64,000 nucleotides of DNA. It comes from Isoetes taiwanensis (Eukaryota > Streptophyta > Lycopodiopsida > Isoetales > Isoetaceae). The first letter of the stretch is position 1. Each line of letters opens with the position of its first letter. The stretch spans positions 4,015,962 to 4,079,961 of the forward strand of contig JAJEKV010000054.1 of the NCBI GenBank assembly GCA_021234155.1, in the 5' to 3' direction. The notes beneath the pieces are model-generated. The model was not told the DNA's origin, did not search any database, and saw only the letters and a list, made by a program, of their open reading frames with translations. Positions 1 to 12,200 of this stretch are shown piece after piece. A program made the position numbers and the translations under genes.

Positions 1-706
1 ATGGAATGTGCGGGGAACACGCAGGTGCATACATGTGCAAGCAGAGGCGGTCGCCATAGCTTGAGGCAATATCTTGGCGCTTGCTTCCTCGGCAAGCTTT
101 GGGATACCAATGCCCTTGAACATGTCAAGGCGACACACTACTAAGCGCCACATAAATCCCACATTGGAGCGAGGCCCGCAATGCTACTGCGTACCCACTT
201 GCCCATGAAAAGCGCGGACTCATTGCCTCCATTCGCACGGGGACACATCATCTTGGAATTGAGGCAGGCGGATGGATTGGTGAGCCACGCCGGGGCGGAC
301 TCTGTCAATCTTTGCCAAATGGGAGTCATTGAGGATGAATCGCATACCCTTCAAAGTTGCCCCGACATATGATCAAATTCAGGCGCTATCTTTGAGTTAG
401 TCAGGGCTGGCGGTCGTTACATGTGACATTGAGCCACGGCATCCGTCACGGGTCTTTGGGATCTTCCCCGAGGAGGTTATAGACATGCGAGATCCGCTAT
501 GTCCGGGCACACACTTGACATGTATATATACATTGATGTCTACTTATGCGGTTTGGCCGGCATTCTTATTCATACGGTTTTCCTCGAAAACCCTTCAGTG
601 AGGGTTTTTAACGGGGACGATAATAAGTTTGTTGCGCTCCTTATGGGTCCCACAGGCCGATTGGCCTCAGTGGACGATAAAATATCATTCTCATTCTCAT
701 TCTCTA
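1..706 (+). mobile_element. LINE 3' end (copy A, cut by window start)
   Basis: This is the C-terminal coding end and 3' UTR of the LINE whose body is seen at 31440-34313. Around 320-370 the + strand reads MGVIEDESHTLQSCP, the cysteine/histidine-type tail found after reverse transcriptase in many LINEs. The 3' UTR has a perfect 8 bp stem hairpin at 587-608 (arms AAAACCCT and AGGGTTTT), then TGGGTCCCA near 645, and ends in an ATTCTC short tandem repeat at about 686-704. A short-repeat 3' terminus is typical of non-L1 LINE clades. Reading frames are broken here, many probably by sequence error. Confidence 0.7.
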
Positions 707-1857
707 TCTCTTTTTCAGCCGGCAAGTCCATATTTAGCATAGTGTAGTGGTGAGGGTAGGGAAGTATAGTAGCGAGGGACAAATCCTTGGATTTGGAAGA
801 AGGTACTCTTATTAGCGTCTCATAAGGTACTGTCACTTCATCTTTTGCAACACCTATTATTAGTGAGACTAGTGTCATGTCTTTGAAAACAAAGAATAAA
901 AGGAAAAGTGTACAATCTAGCTGTGAGGCCAGAAGAGCATAGTAGTGAGGATAAATCCTTGGATTTGGGAGAAGGTACTCATGTTTCATATCAATCTAAA
1001 ATACACTAGTAACGGTGCCCAACGTTGTTGGGCATAAGTTGGAAGTCTACAAATGTTCTTACCACTATGAGAAAAGCGTGCAGTAATAATCCAACTATTG
1101 TAACCTTATATGAGAACAAAAACATCCAATAATTTAACAACATTTGAAAGAAAGTTAGCTCTTTCATGTTAGATAGTGTTGCATCGGTATTTTTAAGATC
1201 TTTGAATAAAACAACACAATGCTTGTTCATAGGAAATTTGAGTGGGAATAGAGTGTTAATCTGAGTAGTTTTGTTAGATTGTGTTGCATCGGTATTTTTA
1301 AGATCTTTGAATAAAACAACACAATGCTTGTTCGTAGGAATTTTGAGTGGGAGTAGAGTGTTAATCTGAGTAGGTTTGAGGTGAGGCTATAGTCAAATTC
1401 TATTAATCTGGACATAAGGTGGGACATTGTAAATGATCAATTGGAGTCATCATAAATAGTTACATGCTCAATATGTTGTGGATGTCAAATTATAATACGT
1501 GAATGTGGAATTGTTTTGAAGTTGAAAATTAATAATGCCAATGTTCAAATGCTGCTACTATTATGGTATCACTTTAATAAAATGTAAGGTCCCCTTACAT
1601 TTGAATATTATAGTCCAAGATTTTCTAGCCTTACATTTGGATATTGTGGTCCAAATGTTTTTGGCCTTTTCTAATCAGGAAAATTGGATAATATCATGCA
1701 TTTGAGTTGAATAGTACATTCTAAGCAGTTTGTTGCCTATATAAGTAGGTCTAACATTAAATTAAACAAACACGATGCTATCCAAACCATTGGGCAAAGT
1801 GGATGACTTTGTTTGATGTGAAAAGGTCGCTATTAACTGTGTGAACATGATATGTGG
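707..1857. other. Intergenic, AT-rich, with dispersed and tandem repeats
   Basis: No supported gene. The phrase aatccttggatttgg with the following agaaggtactc occurs twice about 170 bp apart. The matching region in copy B holds a 70-codon ORF from ATG 34530 to 34742 that is broken here, and I give it no function. A 103 bp tandem duplication lies inside at 1173-1378. Confidence 0.6.
1173..1378. repeat. 103 bp tandem duplication
   Basis: Two adjacent near-identical units share gtgttgcatcggtattttta, then agatctttgaataaaacaac, and end at gtgttaatctgagtag. They differ at only a few bases. The same pair is present at 34771-34978 in copy B, so this small duplication is older than the 25 kb one. Confidence 0.9.
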
Positions 1858-2675
1858 AGGCGGCTTCGCTCTCTTCCGGACATCATCCGAGACCAATGGG
1901 CCGGTGGGCGCACTAATCAAACCCTTGGCGGTATTTCACGATGCTTCATCAATTATCGTGAGGATATTGGGTTGATTGGCTACGGTGGCGGAATTTGCTT
2001 ATAATAATTACATCCATGCCTCCACCGAGCCCGGACTCAGTTCTTTATTAATTTCGGCATGCATCCCGGTGGTCTTTGATTGCTCTGGATATAATTTGGG
2101 CGAGGCTCGAGAAGCTCGCATGCCCGGGATGATCTTGACACTATCTTCTCGGGCCCAAACACGTTATCGTCATCATGCGGATCGGCGTCGGGGCGCTCCT
2201 CATTTTGCGATTGGTGATCTTGTTTGGCTCTTGCGTCGGGATTTTAGCAACTTCGCCCCTGTAACAAGCTCGACTCTGGCGGCAGGTCCCTATCGGATCA
2301 TTGCGAGTTGGTGATCTTTGCTTTCCGATGCGGAGCTTCCGCCATCGGTCCGGCTTCACCGGTATTTCATGTGTCTTTGTTAGAACCCTATATGGCGAAT
2401 CCATTTTCGGATCAGTACCTCCACCTCCACCACCCGTCGAGATTGATGATCATGAGGAGTTCGAGGTTGAGAGATTACGGACTCCAAGTTTCTTAAATCG
2501 ACGATTGTATTACCGTCGATTGGGAAGATTACTATGCCAAGTGGAGAACACGGGGCACTGCCAAGAATCGACTAATGCACGACAAAGGTGCGGAGTTTCA
2601 AGCGTTACCCGCATAAGCCAAGTCGGAGTACTCGGCCCCGGCCGGAGGACTAATTCGCCATCGTAGGAGGGATGG
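1858..2675 (+). mobile_element. Ty3/gypsy integrase/chromodomain fragment (copy A)
   Basis: This is the C-terminal part of a Ty3/gypsy polyprotein. The reading AEFAYNNYIHAST is the late integrase core, followed by RYRHHADRRR and HFAIGDLVWLLRR (the GPY/F-type integrase C-terminus). Then come FHVSLLEPY and a PPPPPVEIDDHEEFEVERL stretch that matches the start of chromodomains in chromoviruses. Gag, protease and reverse transcriptase are missing, so the element is 5' truncated at about 1858. Frames are shifted several times. A polypurine stretch (ggagggatgg) directly precedes the LTR start at 2676, as expected for the 3' end of an LTR element. Confidence 0.85.
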
Positions 2676-2754
2676 TGTGGCGACCATACGGATATTAGTA
2701 TCATCACGAACATTATACTCCTATGTACAAAGATGATCGTCACACGGATGCAAA

Positions 2755-2826
2755 GGGTAGTTGCACAAGGCGGGGTTTGAACTGCGCAACCTTCTGGTTG
2801 CGAGTCACACTGCTGCCAAGTCTACC
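2755..2826 (-). repeat. tRNA-like (SINE-head-like) segment inside the LTR
   Basis: Read on the - strand this resembles the 5' end of a tRNA-derived SINE. There is a box A-like TTGGTAGACTTGGCA, a stem ACTCGCAACC/GGTTGCGAGT, and a box B-like GTTCAAACC that fits GWTCRANNC. It does not fold into a complete tRNA with an acceptor stem, so I do not call a tRNA gene. It is present in copy B at 36350-36429. Confidence 0.45.
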
Positions 2827-2885
2827 AATATTTGTTGAAGACATTCCTTCCGTCTTCCTCATATGTGGGACTATCTCGGGGAAGG

Positions 2886-2903
2886 TTCTAGAATGTTCTA
2901 GAA
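2886..2903 (+). promoter_or_regulatory. Perfect four-unit heat-shock element in LTR
   Basis: TTCTAGAATGTTCTAGAA fits the heat-shock factor consensus TTCnnGAAnnTTCnnGAA with no mismatch. It lies about 70 bp upstream of the LTR TATA box and is conserved base for base at 36490-36507. The site is seen directly; heat induction is inferred. Confidence 0.75.
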
Positions 2904-2972
2904 CCTAAATGCATCTTGCGACACTTGGCGCAATCTCATCCATTGGGTGGAAGCGATCGTAGTTGGTCTAGA

Positions 2973-2979
2973 TATATAA
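2973..2979 (+). promoter_or_regulatory. TATA box of the gypsy LTR
   Basis: TATATAA followed by GGAGGCACCTCC is the only strong TATA box in the LTR. The same sequence occurs at 36579-36585. It would place the start of transcription around 3005. Confidence 0.6.
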
Positions 2980-3413
2980 GGAGGCACCTCCTTCTTGTCA
3001 AACCATTCCGGTTCAACACCAGTCTTGAGCCTTCTAGGCATCTGTCTCGTGTTCCTGCTTGCCTTCGGGCCATTGTATTCTTGATTCCTGTTCATATATC
3101 AGATTCTTTGCCGATCTTGGCGTATTTCTTTCGTATTTCTTGTGTATTTGCCACGTATTTTCTTTGTTTTCGCGTAGGTTCATGACAACAACAATCTCAT
3201 AATGTGCAACTTAAAGAAGACAAAACTCTAAATCATTGAGTTTTAGATAACTATACTAAGGGATTCACACTCAGAGGATCTAACTGAGATTCTGTTCTAC
3301 CAATAGATGCACACGCGATGTTATTCTTTAGAATACTTAAAACAACTAGAAAGCTTGTGCCAGCATAACAAAACAAAAATCTAGACTGAAAGGATCTAAC
3401 ATCCACCATTAAG

Positions 3414-3892
3414 TAGAATAGAATAGAATAGAATATACATTAACGTCCCTCAGGCCGTGAGGCCCCCGGACTTGTGTAGCATCATGCGAGCTCCCAAAAG
3501 GTGCTGCCAACAAACAGACGCATAGGTTTATGTAGCCATCTTGCGGGCTTCTCTTGTTCTTTGTAATACTCGCATCGTGCTTATAACTGGCTTCTTGGCC
3601 ATACACAATGCATCGTTATAAACAGTTTTGAACTGTACTTTGTGGGCCTCTCTGATTCGCCTCAACAGTGCTTCTCAGATTATTAGCCCTCTCTCTTTGT
3701 GCACCCCCCGGTGTCTTATTATCATCTCTTTTATAGCTTTCGCTACATCTGTGAGTGTCTCTTCTTTGTCCATCGGTCTTTGGGGTGGGAGATCCCACGA
3801 CCTTGTTAAATTTGGACCTTATATGCGTGTAGCCAGGGCATTCCTTGACCATATGTGCTTCGTCTTCTATTTTTCCTGAATATAAGTATGAT
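3414..3892 (-). mobile_element. 5'-truncated LINE 3' end, second LINE (copy A)
   Basis: On the - strand the reading GKIEDEAHMVKECPGY is followed by THIRSKFNKV. This is the same type of C-terminal LINE tail as at 1-706, but a different sequence and the opposite strand. The 3' end, at low coordinates, is an ATTCT pentamer repeat (3414-3434 as TAGAA on +). Only about 480 bp remain, as with a 5'-truncated LINE insertion. Copy B holds a less broken version at 37014-37494. Confidence 0.75.
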
Positions 3893-4504
3893 TCCATGGG
3901 TGAAGGCAGCATACTCATGCTCCACCATGCAAGCCTTAGTTTTAATCACTAACATTTTGCATTTAGTAGATATATGGACATTCCCACCATTTTATAAGGC
4001 AAAGATTTTTCATTTTACAAATCTAAATATGCATGACCTAGTTCCCCAAAAAGCATGAGATTCACTCTGAAATTAAGTAAACTTATATTGTTGTGTTGAG
4101 CATGCACTTATGCAAGACAAAAAAGGCTGCGGTGGAGGAGGGGCTTGTAAAAATCTGAGACTCGAGAAAAGATTGTTTCATGGAAGGCTATCACCGGTAT
4201 ATAGGAGAGTGTAGACAATGTTTTGGCTTTATAGCTTTTCCTGCATCACATAAAATGAAGGCTAACATGCATATGGTATCTATGGCCCTTTGGTACTATC
4301 TGGATACAAATTTTTTACGCCCTCGAAGCGCAATTGAAAGCCAATTTTAAACTGTAGAAGAATCATTTTGGATTCTAAGGCAAAGATTTTTGTCAAGAAA
4401 GACCTTAAAGCATGTAGTGCTTGTTTTGAAAATGGGCACAGCTATAGTGTGATGAAGTTGCCATAATCGTTTTCATATACCATGGTAAAACTGGCATTGT
4501 AGTG
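3893..4504. other. Non-coding stretch, no gene seen
   Basis: AT-rich unique-looking sequence between the LINE tail and the tandem exon-bearing units. No ORF shows recognisable motifs. It is nearly identical to 37495-38106. Confidence 0.5.
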
Positions 4505-6895
4505 GAAAGGATATGAAGACAATAGTTGTTTGGCTCAAACAATCTAAAAGCGCTAACAAATATTACTTCTAGCTACAACCACTACGGTAGCGGAACTCTG
4601 AGAACTACTACAAGTGCAAAAGCGTGCCTTCATGACAATCCGAGCTCGTTGAAATCTAGAAAAAAAGAGGGAAGTAATGGAGCTTGCAAATTGAAATGGT
4701 GAATAACTCCTGCTTTGCTTCCGTAGCAAATAACATAGGCATCTATTTCTCCTGCATGTTTGATAGATGAAAATCCCTGTATATTCTATCATACACCGGG
4801 AATATACACATAGAAGGCATATAGTATGAGAATGCTATCACGATCTTAGAAGGATATAAAAAGCAAATAATTTGAATGAGAATGATATTTCATAATCGAA
4901 GTTGTTTCCATCTTCATTTCTGATTAAATGTTTCTGCTATTACAATCTAAGGAAATTAAGCAAAATCACCCAATATCCACGAAGATACATGTAATAGAAC
5001 TGGCCCTTCCAATATGTGAACACTAGTAAATATCTGATCCATGAAAATAGCGCATATATGGTCTAATAGTGCATCTTATTTTGCAGCTGTTGCAACTTCA
5101 ACATCATTACACTGATAAAAAAGTTGAGAACATAACAGTAAATATGAATCCACAACTTTCGATTACCCAAGGAAAAATAAATTAATTTTTTAGATGTAAA
5201 TCACTATCTATTGAAAATACGCAGAGTTAATGCAAGCCGAACTAATCATACTCTGATTTTCAGCTCCACAAAGGTACCTTATGATCTTACCTCAGATATG
5301 CTAAAACAACAGATGATATCACCTACAAAAGATGAAGCAACAAAATGTCATGAGTTGGCACTGAGTTAATGCAAGAGAACATAATCAAATTTTGGACACA
5401 CCAAGGTAGCATGGAACAAACATTTAGAAAATGGAAATAAAGATCCATTCGATAAAATTAACTTCCCTAATACCAAACACGTCTGCTCTAGGTAATTGCT
5501 CTTGATGAGTATATTTTGTTAAGCAAAATGGAGGCTAAATAATATGCATGTAGTAGTCCTAAATTTCAAAGGCATTGTTCTGATGCAACAATGTTGAAGC
5601 AAACAGGATATCGAGCCTCTGTGAATCGACTTTAGAAAAGCTAGAATTAGATTCTTTGCATTTGCAAGACCCACCAAATCAAGATGCACAAATCATGGTC
5701 CAATCAACACAAAATAACAACAACTTTTTTAGATAGATAAGTTCTTTGCTAGCATGATTTTGGTGAGTAGAATAGAACCTCGAGACATGCATCTAGTTTG
5801 CGAGTTTGAATCAAACTCTTGCGATGAAATTGATAAAAGCGGCATAAATGTTTTGGTATCTTGTGCCAATATAGAGGGAAGATAATTATAGTTTAAAATC
5901 CCTAACGAAATATTAAGATTGATATGCTTTTGAGTGGTTAAGCGTGTTTTTACAAATACCTTCGGTTGGAGCGCTATCTTCAATCATCTCAACTTCTTTT
6001 TAGTGGCCTCTTGGCTAAACATCTTGGATCAGGTTTTTGGCAATAAACCTAGCAAGCAGAAGAAATAACCTTCAGCGATTGTCAAGTGGTAGTTTTCTTT
6101 CTGACTAAAAATAATGTAATATGTTCATTCACTTCTCAAGTCAAAAGCAATGTACTTTGCAAACAATTAGAAGCGCGATTATACATGAATGCATGATTGC
6201 ATCGAACATGTGTAAATGATGAAATAGTTAGCACCACCTTGGCATTGATAGCAAGCTTACCAACAGCGCCTACCTAAAACTACGAATTCATCCCACTCCC
6301 AAACATACGAGTTGTCTATTCCGGACATGCAGTGCGTATGCAAGGTTACGACGAAGAAAAACATCAAAATTCTCACGATCTACATGTACATCTGCAGCCA
6401 AGATACCATCAAAGTGAGCAGAAAATCCTTAGAACCAGATTATCTAGGCACGAAATCTTGAAACTTTCAATTTTCCTATGACGGCTTCGTCATAAAAACC
6501 ATAGCCAATAGAAGTAGCTCTTTCCACATGAACTTCCATGGCGCCATAAAAACCATTCTTCTTGCTTCTAATTTCCTGAAATATGCAGATAGAATCACAA
6601 TAGCTTGTAAATAGCTTGTAGGATACACAAACATCGCCATAACCAAAATTTAACTTCCATAGATCAAAGAAATTCACTGTGATTGCCGGGGAGGAGGCTT
6701 GAAATGCGTGGAGGAAGGCGCATGAGGCGGCAAAACAAAATTGAATAGATGCGAACCGAAACCCCTGCTCGAAATCATGCCTAAAATTAAAATTTAGAAA
6801 TCTTTATCTCAAAAAAACTATTTTCCATCCAGGAACCTAACCTAAATCGAAAAAAATGAAACTCTAAAACCATAAATTATTTTTTCGATTTTTAG
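4505..6895 (-). pseudogene. Exon-bearing tandem unit 1 (copy A)
   Basis: First of two tandem units of about 2.4 kb. The - strand carries short exon-like pieces between splice-like signals: FYGAMEVHVERATSIGYGF at about 6490-6575, a piece preceded by an acceptor-like tract at about 6260-6350, one ending GAAG/GTATTT near 5960, and one reading EIDAYVICYGSKAGVIHHF at about 4680-4770. I do not recognise the gene. Intron-rich arrangement and splice sites point to a fragment of a host gene, not a transposon ORF. The same pieces recur in unit 2 and in both units of copy B. Confidence 0.5.
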
Positions 6896-9085
6896 AAAAG
6901 AAATATGAAGACAATAGTTGTTTGGCTCAAACAATCTAAAAGCGCTAACAAATATTACTTCTAGCTACAACCACTCTGGGTAGAACCACTCTGAGAACTA
7001 CTACAAGTGCAAAAATGTGCCTTCATGACAATCAGGCTCGTTGAAATCTAGAAAAAAAAGAAGTAATGGAGCTTGCAAATTGAAATGGTGAATAACTCTG
7101 CTTTGCTTAGTAGCAAATAACATAGGCATCTATTTCTCCTGCATGTTTGATAGATGAAAATCACTGTATATTCTATCATACAGGAATATACATAGAAGGC
7201 ATATAGTATGAGAATGCTATACGATCTTAGAGGCGGATATAAAAGCAAATAATACAGACCGAATGATATTTCATAATGAAGTTGTTTCCATCTTCATTTT
7301 CGATTAAATGTTTACGCTATTACAATCTAAAAAATTAAGCAAAATCACCCAATATCCCACGAAGATACATGTAATAGGGCGGCCCCTTCAATATGTGAAC
7401 ACCGATAAATATCGATCCATGAAAATAAGGCATATATGGTTTAATAGTGCATCTTATTTTGCATTTGTTACCTTCAACATCATTACAGCGATAAAAAGTT
7501 GAGAACATAACGGTAAATATGAATCCACAACTTCGATTACAAGGAAAAATAAATTAATTTTTTTTTTTAAATGTAAATCACTATCTATTGAAAATCTTGT
7601 GAGAGTTAATGCAAACCAAAACTAATCGGGGACTTCGATTTTCAGCTCCACAAAAGGTACCTTATGATCTTACCTCGGATATGCTAAAACGAGATGATAT
7701 CACCTACAAAAGATGAAGCAACAAAATGTTATGAGTTGGCGAGTTAATGCAAGAGAACATAATCAAATTTTGGACACACCAAGGTGGCATGGAACAAACA
7801 TTTAGAAAATGGAAATAAAAGATCCATTCACTAAAATTAACTTCCCTAATACCAAACACGTCTAATTGCTCTTGATGAGTATATTTTGTTAAGCAAAGGT
7901 AGTTTGAATTGATGCAACAAAATGGAGGCTAAATAATATGCATGTAGTAGTCCTAAATTTCAAAGGCATTGTTTTGATGCAACAATGTTGAAAGCAAGCG
8001 GGATATCGAGCCTACGTGAATCGACCTTAGAAAAGCTAGAATTAGATTCACTGCATTGCAAGACCCACCAAATCAAAGATGCACAAATCATGGTCCAATC
8101 AACACAAAATAACAACAACTTTTAGATAGATAAGTTGCTGCTAGCATGATTTTGGTGAGTAGAATAGAACCTCAGACATGCATACATCTAGTTTGCAGTT
8201 TGAATCAAACTCTTGCGATAGAAATTGATAAAAAAAAGCATCAATGTTTTGGTATCTTGTGCCAATATAGAGGAAGATAATTATAGTTTACCCGCTTAAT
8301 GTACTTTGCAAACAATTTGAAGCAGCGATTATACATGAATGCATGATTGCATCAACGAACATGTGTAAATGATGAAATAGTTAGCACCACCTTGGCATTG
8401 ATAGGAAGAAGCTTACCAACAACTGCCTACATAAAACTGCAGAATTCATCCCACTCCCAAACATACGAGGTTATGCGATTTCCGGACATCGATACGTATT
8501 ACAAAAAGTTACGGCGAAGAAAACATCAAAATTCTCACGATCTACATGTGCAGTTTGCAGCCAGATACCATCAAAGTGACGGAAAATCCTTAGAACACGA
8601 TTATCTAGGCACGAAATCTTGAAACTTTCAATTTTCCTATGACTCACACGGATCGCCCGTCATAAAACCATAGCCAATAGAAGTAGCTCTTTCCACATGA
8701 ACTTCCATGGCGCCATAAAAACCATTCTTCTTGCTTCTAATTTCCTAAAATATGCAGATAGAATCACAATAGCTTGTAAATAGCTTGTAGGATACACAAA
8801 CATAAGCCATAAGCAAGTTTTTTGAAGCTACAAATTTTAACTTCCATAGATCAAGAAATTCCACCATGATTTGCCACTAGAGAGGGGCTTGAAATCGTGG
8901 AGGAAGGCGCATGAGGCCCAGCAAAACTAAATTGAATAGATGGGAACCGAAACCCCACTTTCGAAATCATGCCTAAAATATAACTTAGAAATCTTTATCT
9001 CAAAAAAACTATTTTCCATCTAGGAACCTAACCTAAATTGAAAAATGAAACTCTAAAAGCCATAAATTATTTTTTCAGATTTTTA
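6896..9085 (-). pseudogene. Exon-bearing tandem unit 2 (copy A)
   Basis: Second tandem unit, starting at a repeat of the phrase gaagacaatagttgtttggc. It is shorter than unit 1 because it lacks about 220 bp that in unit 1 carry one exon-like piece (around 5880-6120). The join lies in tagtttacccgc near 8290. Several exon-like pieces of unit 1 recur. The function of the parent gene is unknown, and no complete reading frame exists. Confidence 0.5.
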
Positions 9086-9281
9086 GATAATCGGAATTTT
9101 TTCGTGAAAAAATCAAAACTTTTTGTTAAATAGGAAAATCCCAAATTACAAGAGTTATAAAAGAAAAATGTCTTTTTTGCGGATCGATTTGAGAGGTTTA
9201 CACTGCGCCATCGAGCATTGTGATAGAAGAAAAGATGGGATCACGGTGGGTTAAGCGGAGCCAAATCCATAGGAATACGTG

Positions 9282-12200
9282 TGTTAGAATATAGGTTATA
9301 ATGATCATATAGATCAAGGATTGATGACATAATGAAAGCCATGTATGACCTGTGGTGGCAATCCGATAAGATGAGAGTCGTGTCCTTAGGTGTAGAGGTG
9401 TGTCTATATATGTTTTGTATGCCGCGTTTGGCTCATTCATATTATTCAATCTCATCTACCTATTCTTCACCCACGGAACTTTAAATGGTATAGGAGCTGC
9501 GTGCTCTTAATTGATCTGGGAGAATAAATTATGAAGGATGAGCGGGGAGAGCCTCCTCCCCAAATGAAGAATTCAAAAAGAATAAATCACTTGAATGAAG
9601 GCCGGATTCAAGAAAAGCTTGAAGGTATTTACTTTAAAAGCTAAAACAGTAATAAAGACTTGTTTTTCTATTACGGCATTGCATGAAGAAGAACAAGTAA
9701 GCGGCACAAACAGAGATTGTCAATGGAAAATCCTGGAAATAGCCATTGTCAAAGCTTGAACCCGTGAATCTGAGACCAAGATGCAAGAGTTGATGCGGAA
9801 AAAGGATTAAGTGACTCTTCTTATTGCATAGAGCTCCAAACAACAAAAAGCTAGATTTGGCTTTGTTGGAAGAAAAATTGTCGGATACATTTGAGAAAGT
9901 TGGAGACCTCAAAAGCCCCCTGGAGCAGCGATTACAATGAGAAAAAATTGAGGAATGCAAGGCACAATCATATGCCAATTTAATTTTCATTGCACTAATT
10001 ACCAGAATGGTTGGAAGGCGGATGGGACAGAGATGAAGGATGTCCCTATGGAAGCCAGAAAGAGCAAATCTGGGTCAAATTTTAGGGCTGGGGAACACCT
10101 CCAGGATTTAACCAAATATTATATAGGAAGGGGCGTTCTTTGCAGATAAAATGGAAAGAAAGAGATGTTGGAGACCCAATCCTTAAGAAGGCCTCGAGGG
10201 ATGTCGGGATTTGAGCCCACATCCCCAAATTGCAGTAGAAGATGCCATTGGAGATGATGCGAGAAAAGGGCATGGGTGACTTCTAGTTGCCCCTATTAAG
10301 GTGAAGCGGGGCGGCTGCGGCTGAGGTGAATAAGACAAAACGACCAAAAAGACAAAAAATTGTTCTTGATTCTCACGAAAGACAAAAAACAAAGAAAGAA
10401 GACAAGAACATTGTTCTTGATTCTTATTCACCTGCTGCAGTACATCATGTTCACCAGGGACGGGGGGCACCTAAACTAGAAACTAGCCAAAAGGCATTGC
10501 CACAACAGATCCGATCCGTTGGGATTCAGGCTGAAACCCCAATTCTGTTGGCCTCACTAAAAGTCTGAATTTATCACACGGATGAATCGTTATGGGCTAT
10601 AAATGGTATTTTGCAGATGGAGGCGGGTTGTTGAAGAAGGCTGCAGAAATAGTCTTTGAAGATTGTCTTCTTGTTGAAGATCCACGCTTATCTTTGTTGA
10701 AAAGATCATTATCTTTGCTGATGGGGTCAACAGGATCGAGGGGCCATTCCTTGAAGTGGCCCATATTTCAGATGGGAACCAGTCGTACTCCGTTGATGCA
10801 GAAATCGAGATGCTCCCAGTCGTAATCATGCCTGATGATGCTGTAGATTTAATGATGCAAATGAATTTTAGTTCTGAAGAGATCGCTTAAAAGTTGAATA
10901 TGGGGGCGGGGAGAACCATTGGCTGGAACAAAAGCATGAGGTGGGAAGTGGGGCATGGCAAAGAAGCTTTGCTCTGAGAAGCAAGAATGGTCACGAGAAA
11001 ACAAGATCCATGTTGAAGGGGCTAATCAACCATACATCAGAACATTGCTGTTACCAAAAGTTGAAAAATTTAGACCCAAATCGGAATTGATGCCCACAGG
11101 GTCGAGAAGCGTGAGAATGCGAGGAGATTCCGATGGGTTTCTGATGCATGATTCAGTTTCAAATAACCAAGCTAACAAAGAAGATCAAAATCCGTCGATC
11201 TCTTGAAACCAGGCGGCTCTTGTTGGGGCTACTTACGGTCGTAAAATGACATTATAGCCGGGGAGCTTTAGAAAATGTGGATAGGATCGATTCTAGGTCC
11301 ACGACCTTATGATGCCGATTGCCAAGAAGATGGATTTCAATTTTTTTATTTCACGGGTCATAAGAAAAATTCAGGAAGAAGTTGAGGGCGAGATGCAAAG
11401 ACCGTTGAGAGAGAACAAATCGGTAATCTAAAGAAGGAGCGAGTTTAAGCGCCCGGGACTTTCTGAAAGCAATGATTTCCAAGAAGACCAGTATTCAATG
11501 GGAAGAAAGCGGACAAATTTGTATCGAGGCTACGCCGAAAAAAGCTCCGCCATATTGAGTGGTTCTCTATCGATTATTCTCACAAGCAAAAACAAAGCCG
11601 CAATTATTCGGTACTTTAAAGAACATTCAGGAAGGAGAATCTTCTCGGATAAAATAGGTTTTGTTGAGAGCAAAAGCCTATTCCTATCCGCGGCCGAGGC
11701 CAGAGCAGGGAGATCCAGCTTGTGGAAGAATCCGGTCTCCACAGGTTTGCTAAATTTCTTTGAAGGAGTCGAAAGCTTATTTGGAGAAGAAAAAATGTCG
11801 ATGCATACAAGTGGGCAAAAAAAGGCATTCCCGAGGCGGCCATGCTGATGTCCGTGGAAAATAATGACAAGTATAAAGGGGTTTTAAAGAAGGAAATTCT
11901 TGTCGCGATGAAGGCCCATGTTTGATGGGAAAAATATACTCAACTATATGCAGTCTTCTAAGTAGTCTAGGGTGTCTAGAAGATGAAATAATATATAATA
12001 GTGAGGATCCCATTGTATGATCTTAGCATTTCTGGGATGCATAGATCCAAGGGGAGAAGACACTAACTTATATGATCTAGGCATCCTCTCGTGGCATTAT
12101 AATCTAGTGAGTCTAGAGTTTAGAGTTTGAATTCTCAAATTTGAAGGGCATTGAATTCTCTCCATTAAGGGAGATTTGCCAAGGAGAGTTCAATCCTTCT

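Larger units (their letters stand above)
2676..3187 (+). mobile_element. 3' LTR of the Ty3/gypsy fragment (copy A)
   Basis: The LTR starts TGTGGCGACC (TGTGACGACC in copy B) right after the polypurine tract. It probably ends at CATGACA, giving about 512 bp with TG...CA ends; the 3' end is less certain than the 5' end. It contains, in order, a - strand tRNA-like segment, a four-unit heat-shock element (2886-2903) and a TATA box (2973-2979). Because the 5' half of the element is gone, no target-site duplication can be checked. Confidence 0.7.

Noticed and set aside
686-704. ATTCTC repeat as a free microsatellite
   Set aside because: It sits exactly at the end of a LINE 3' UTR in both copies and is better explained as the element's terminus.
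2755-2826. A - strand tRNA gene
   Set aside because: A good central stem and box B, but no complete cloverleaf; it lies inside an LTR.
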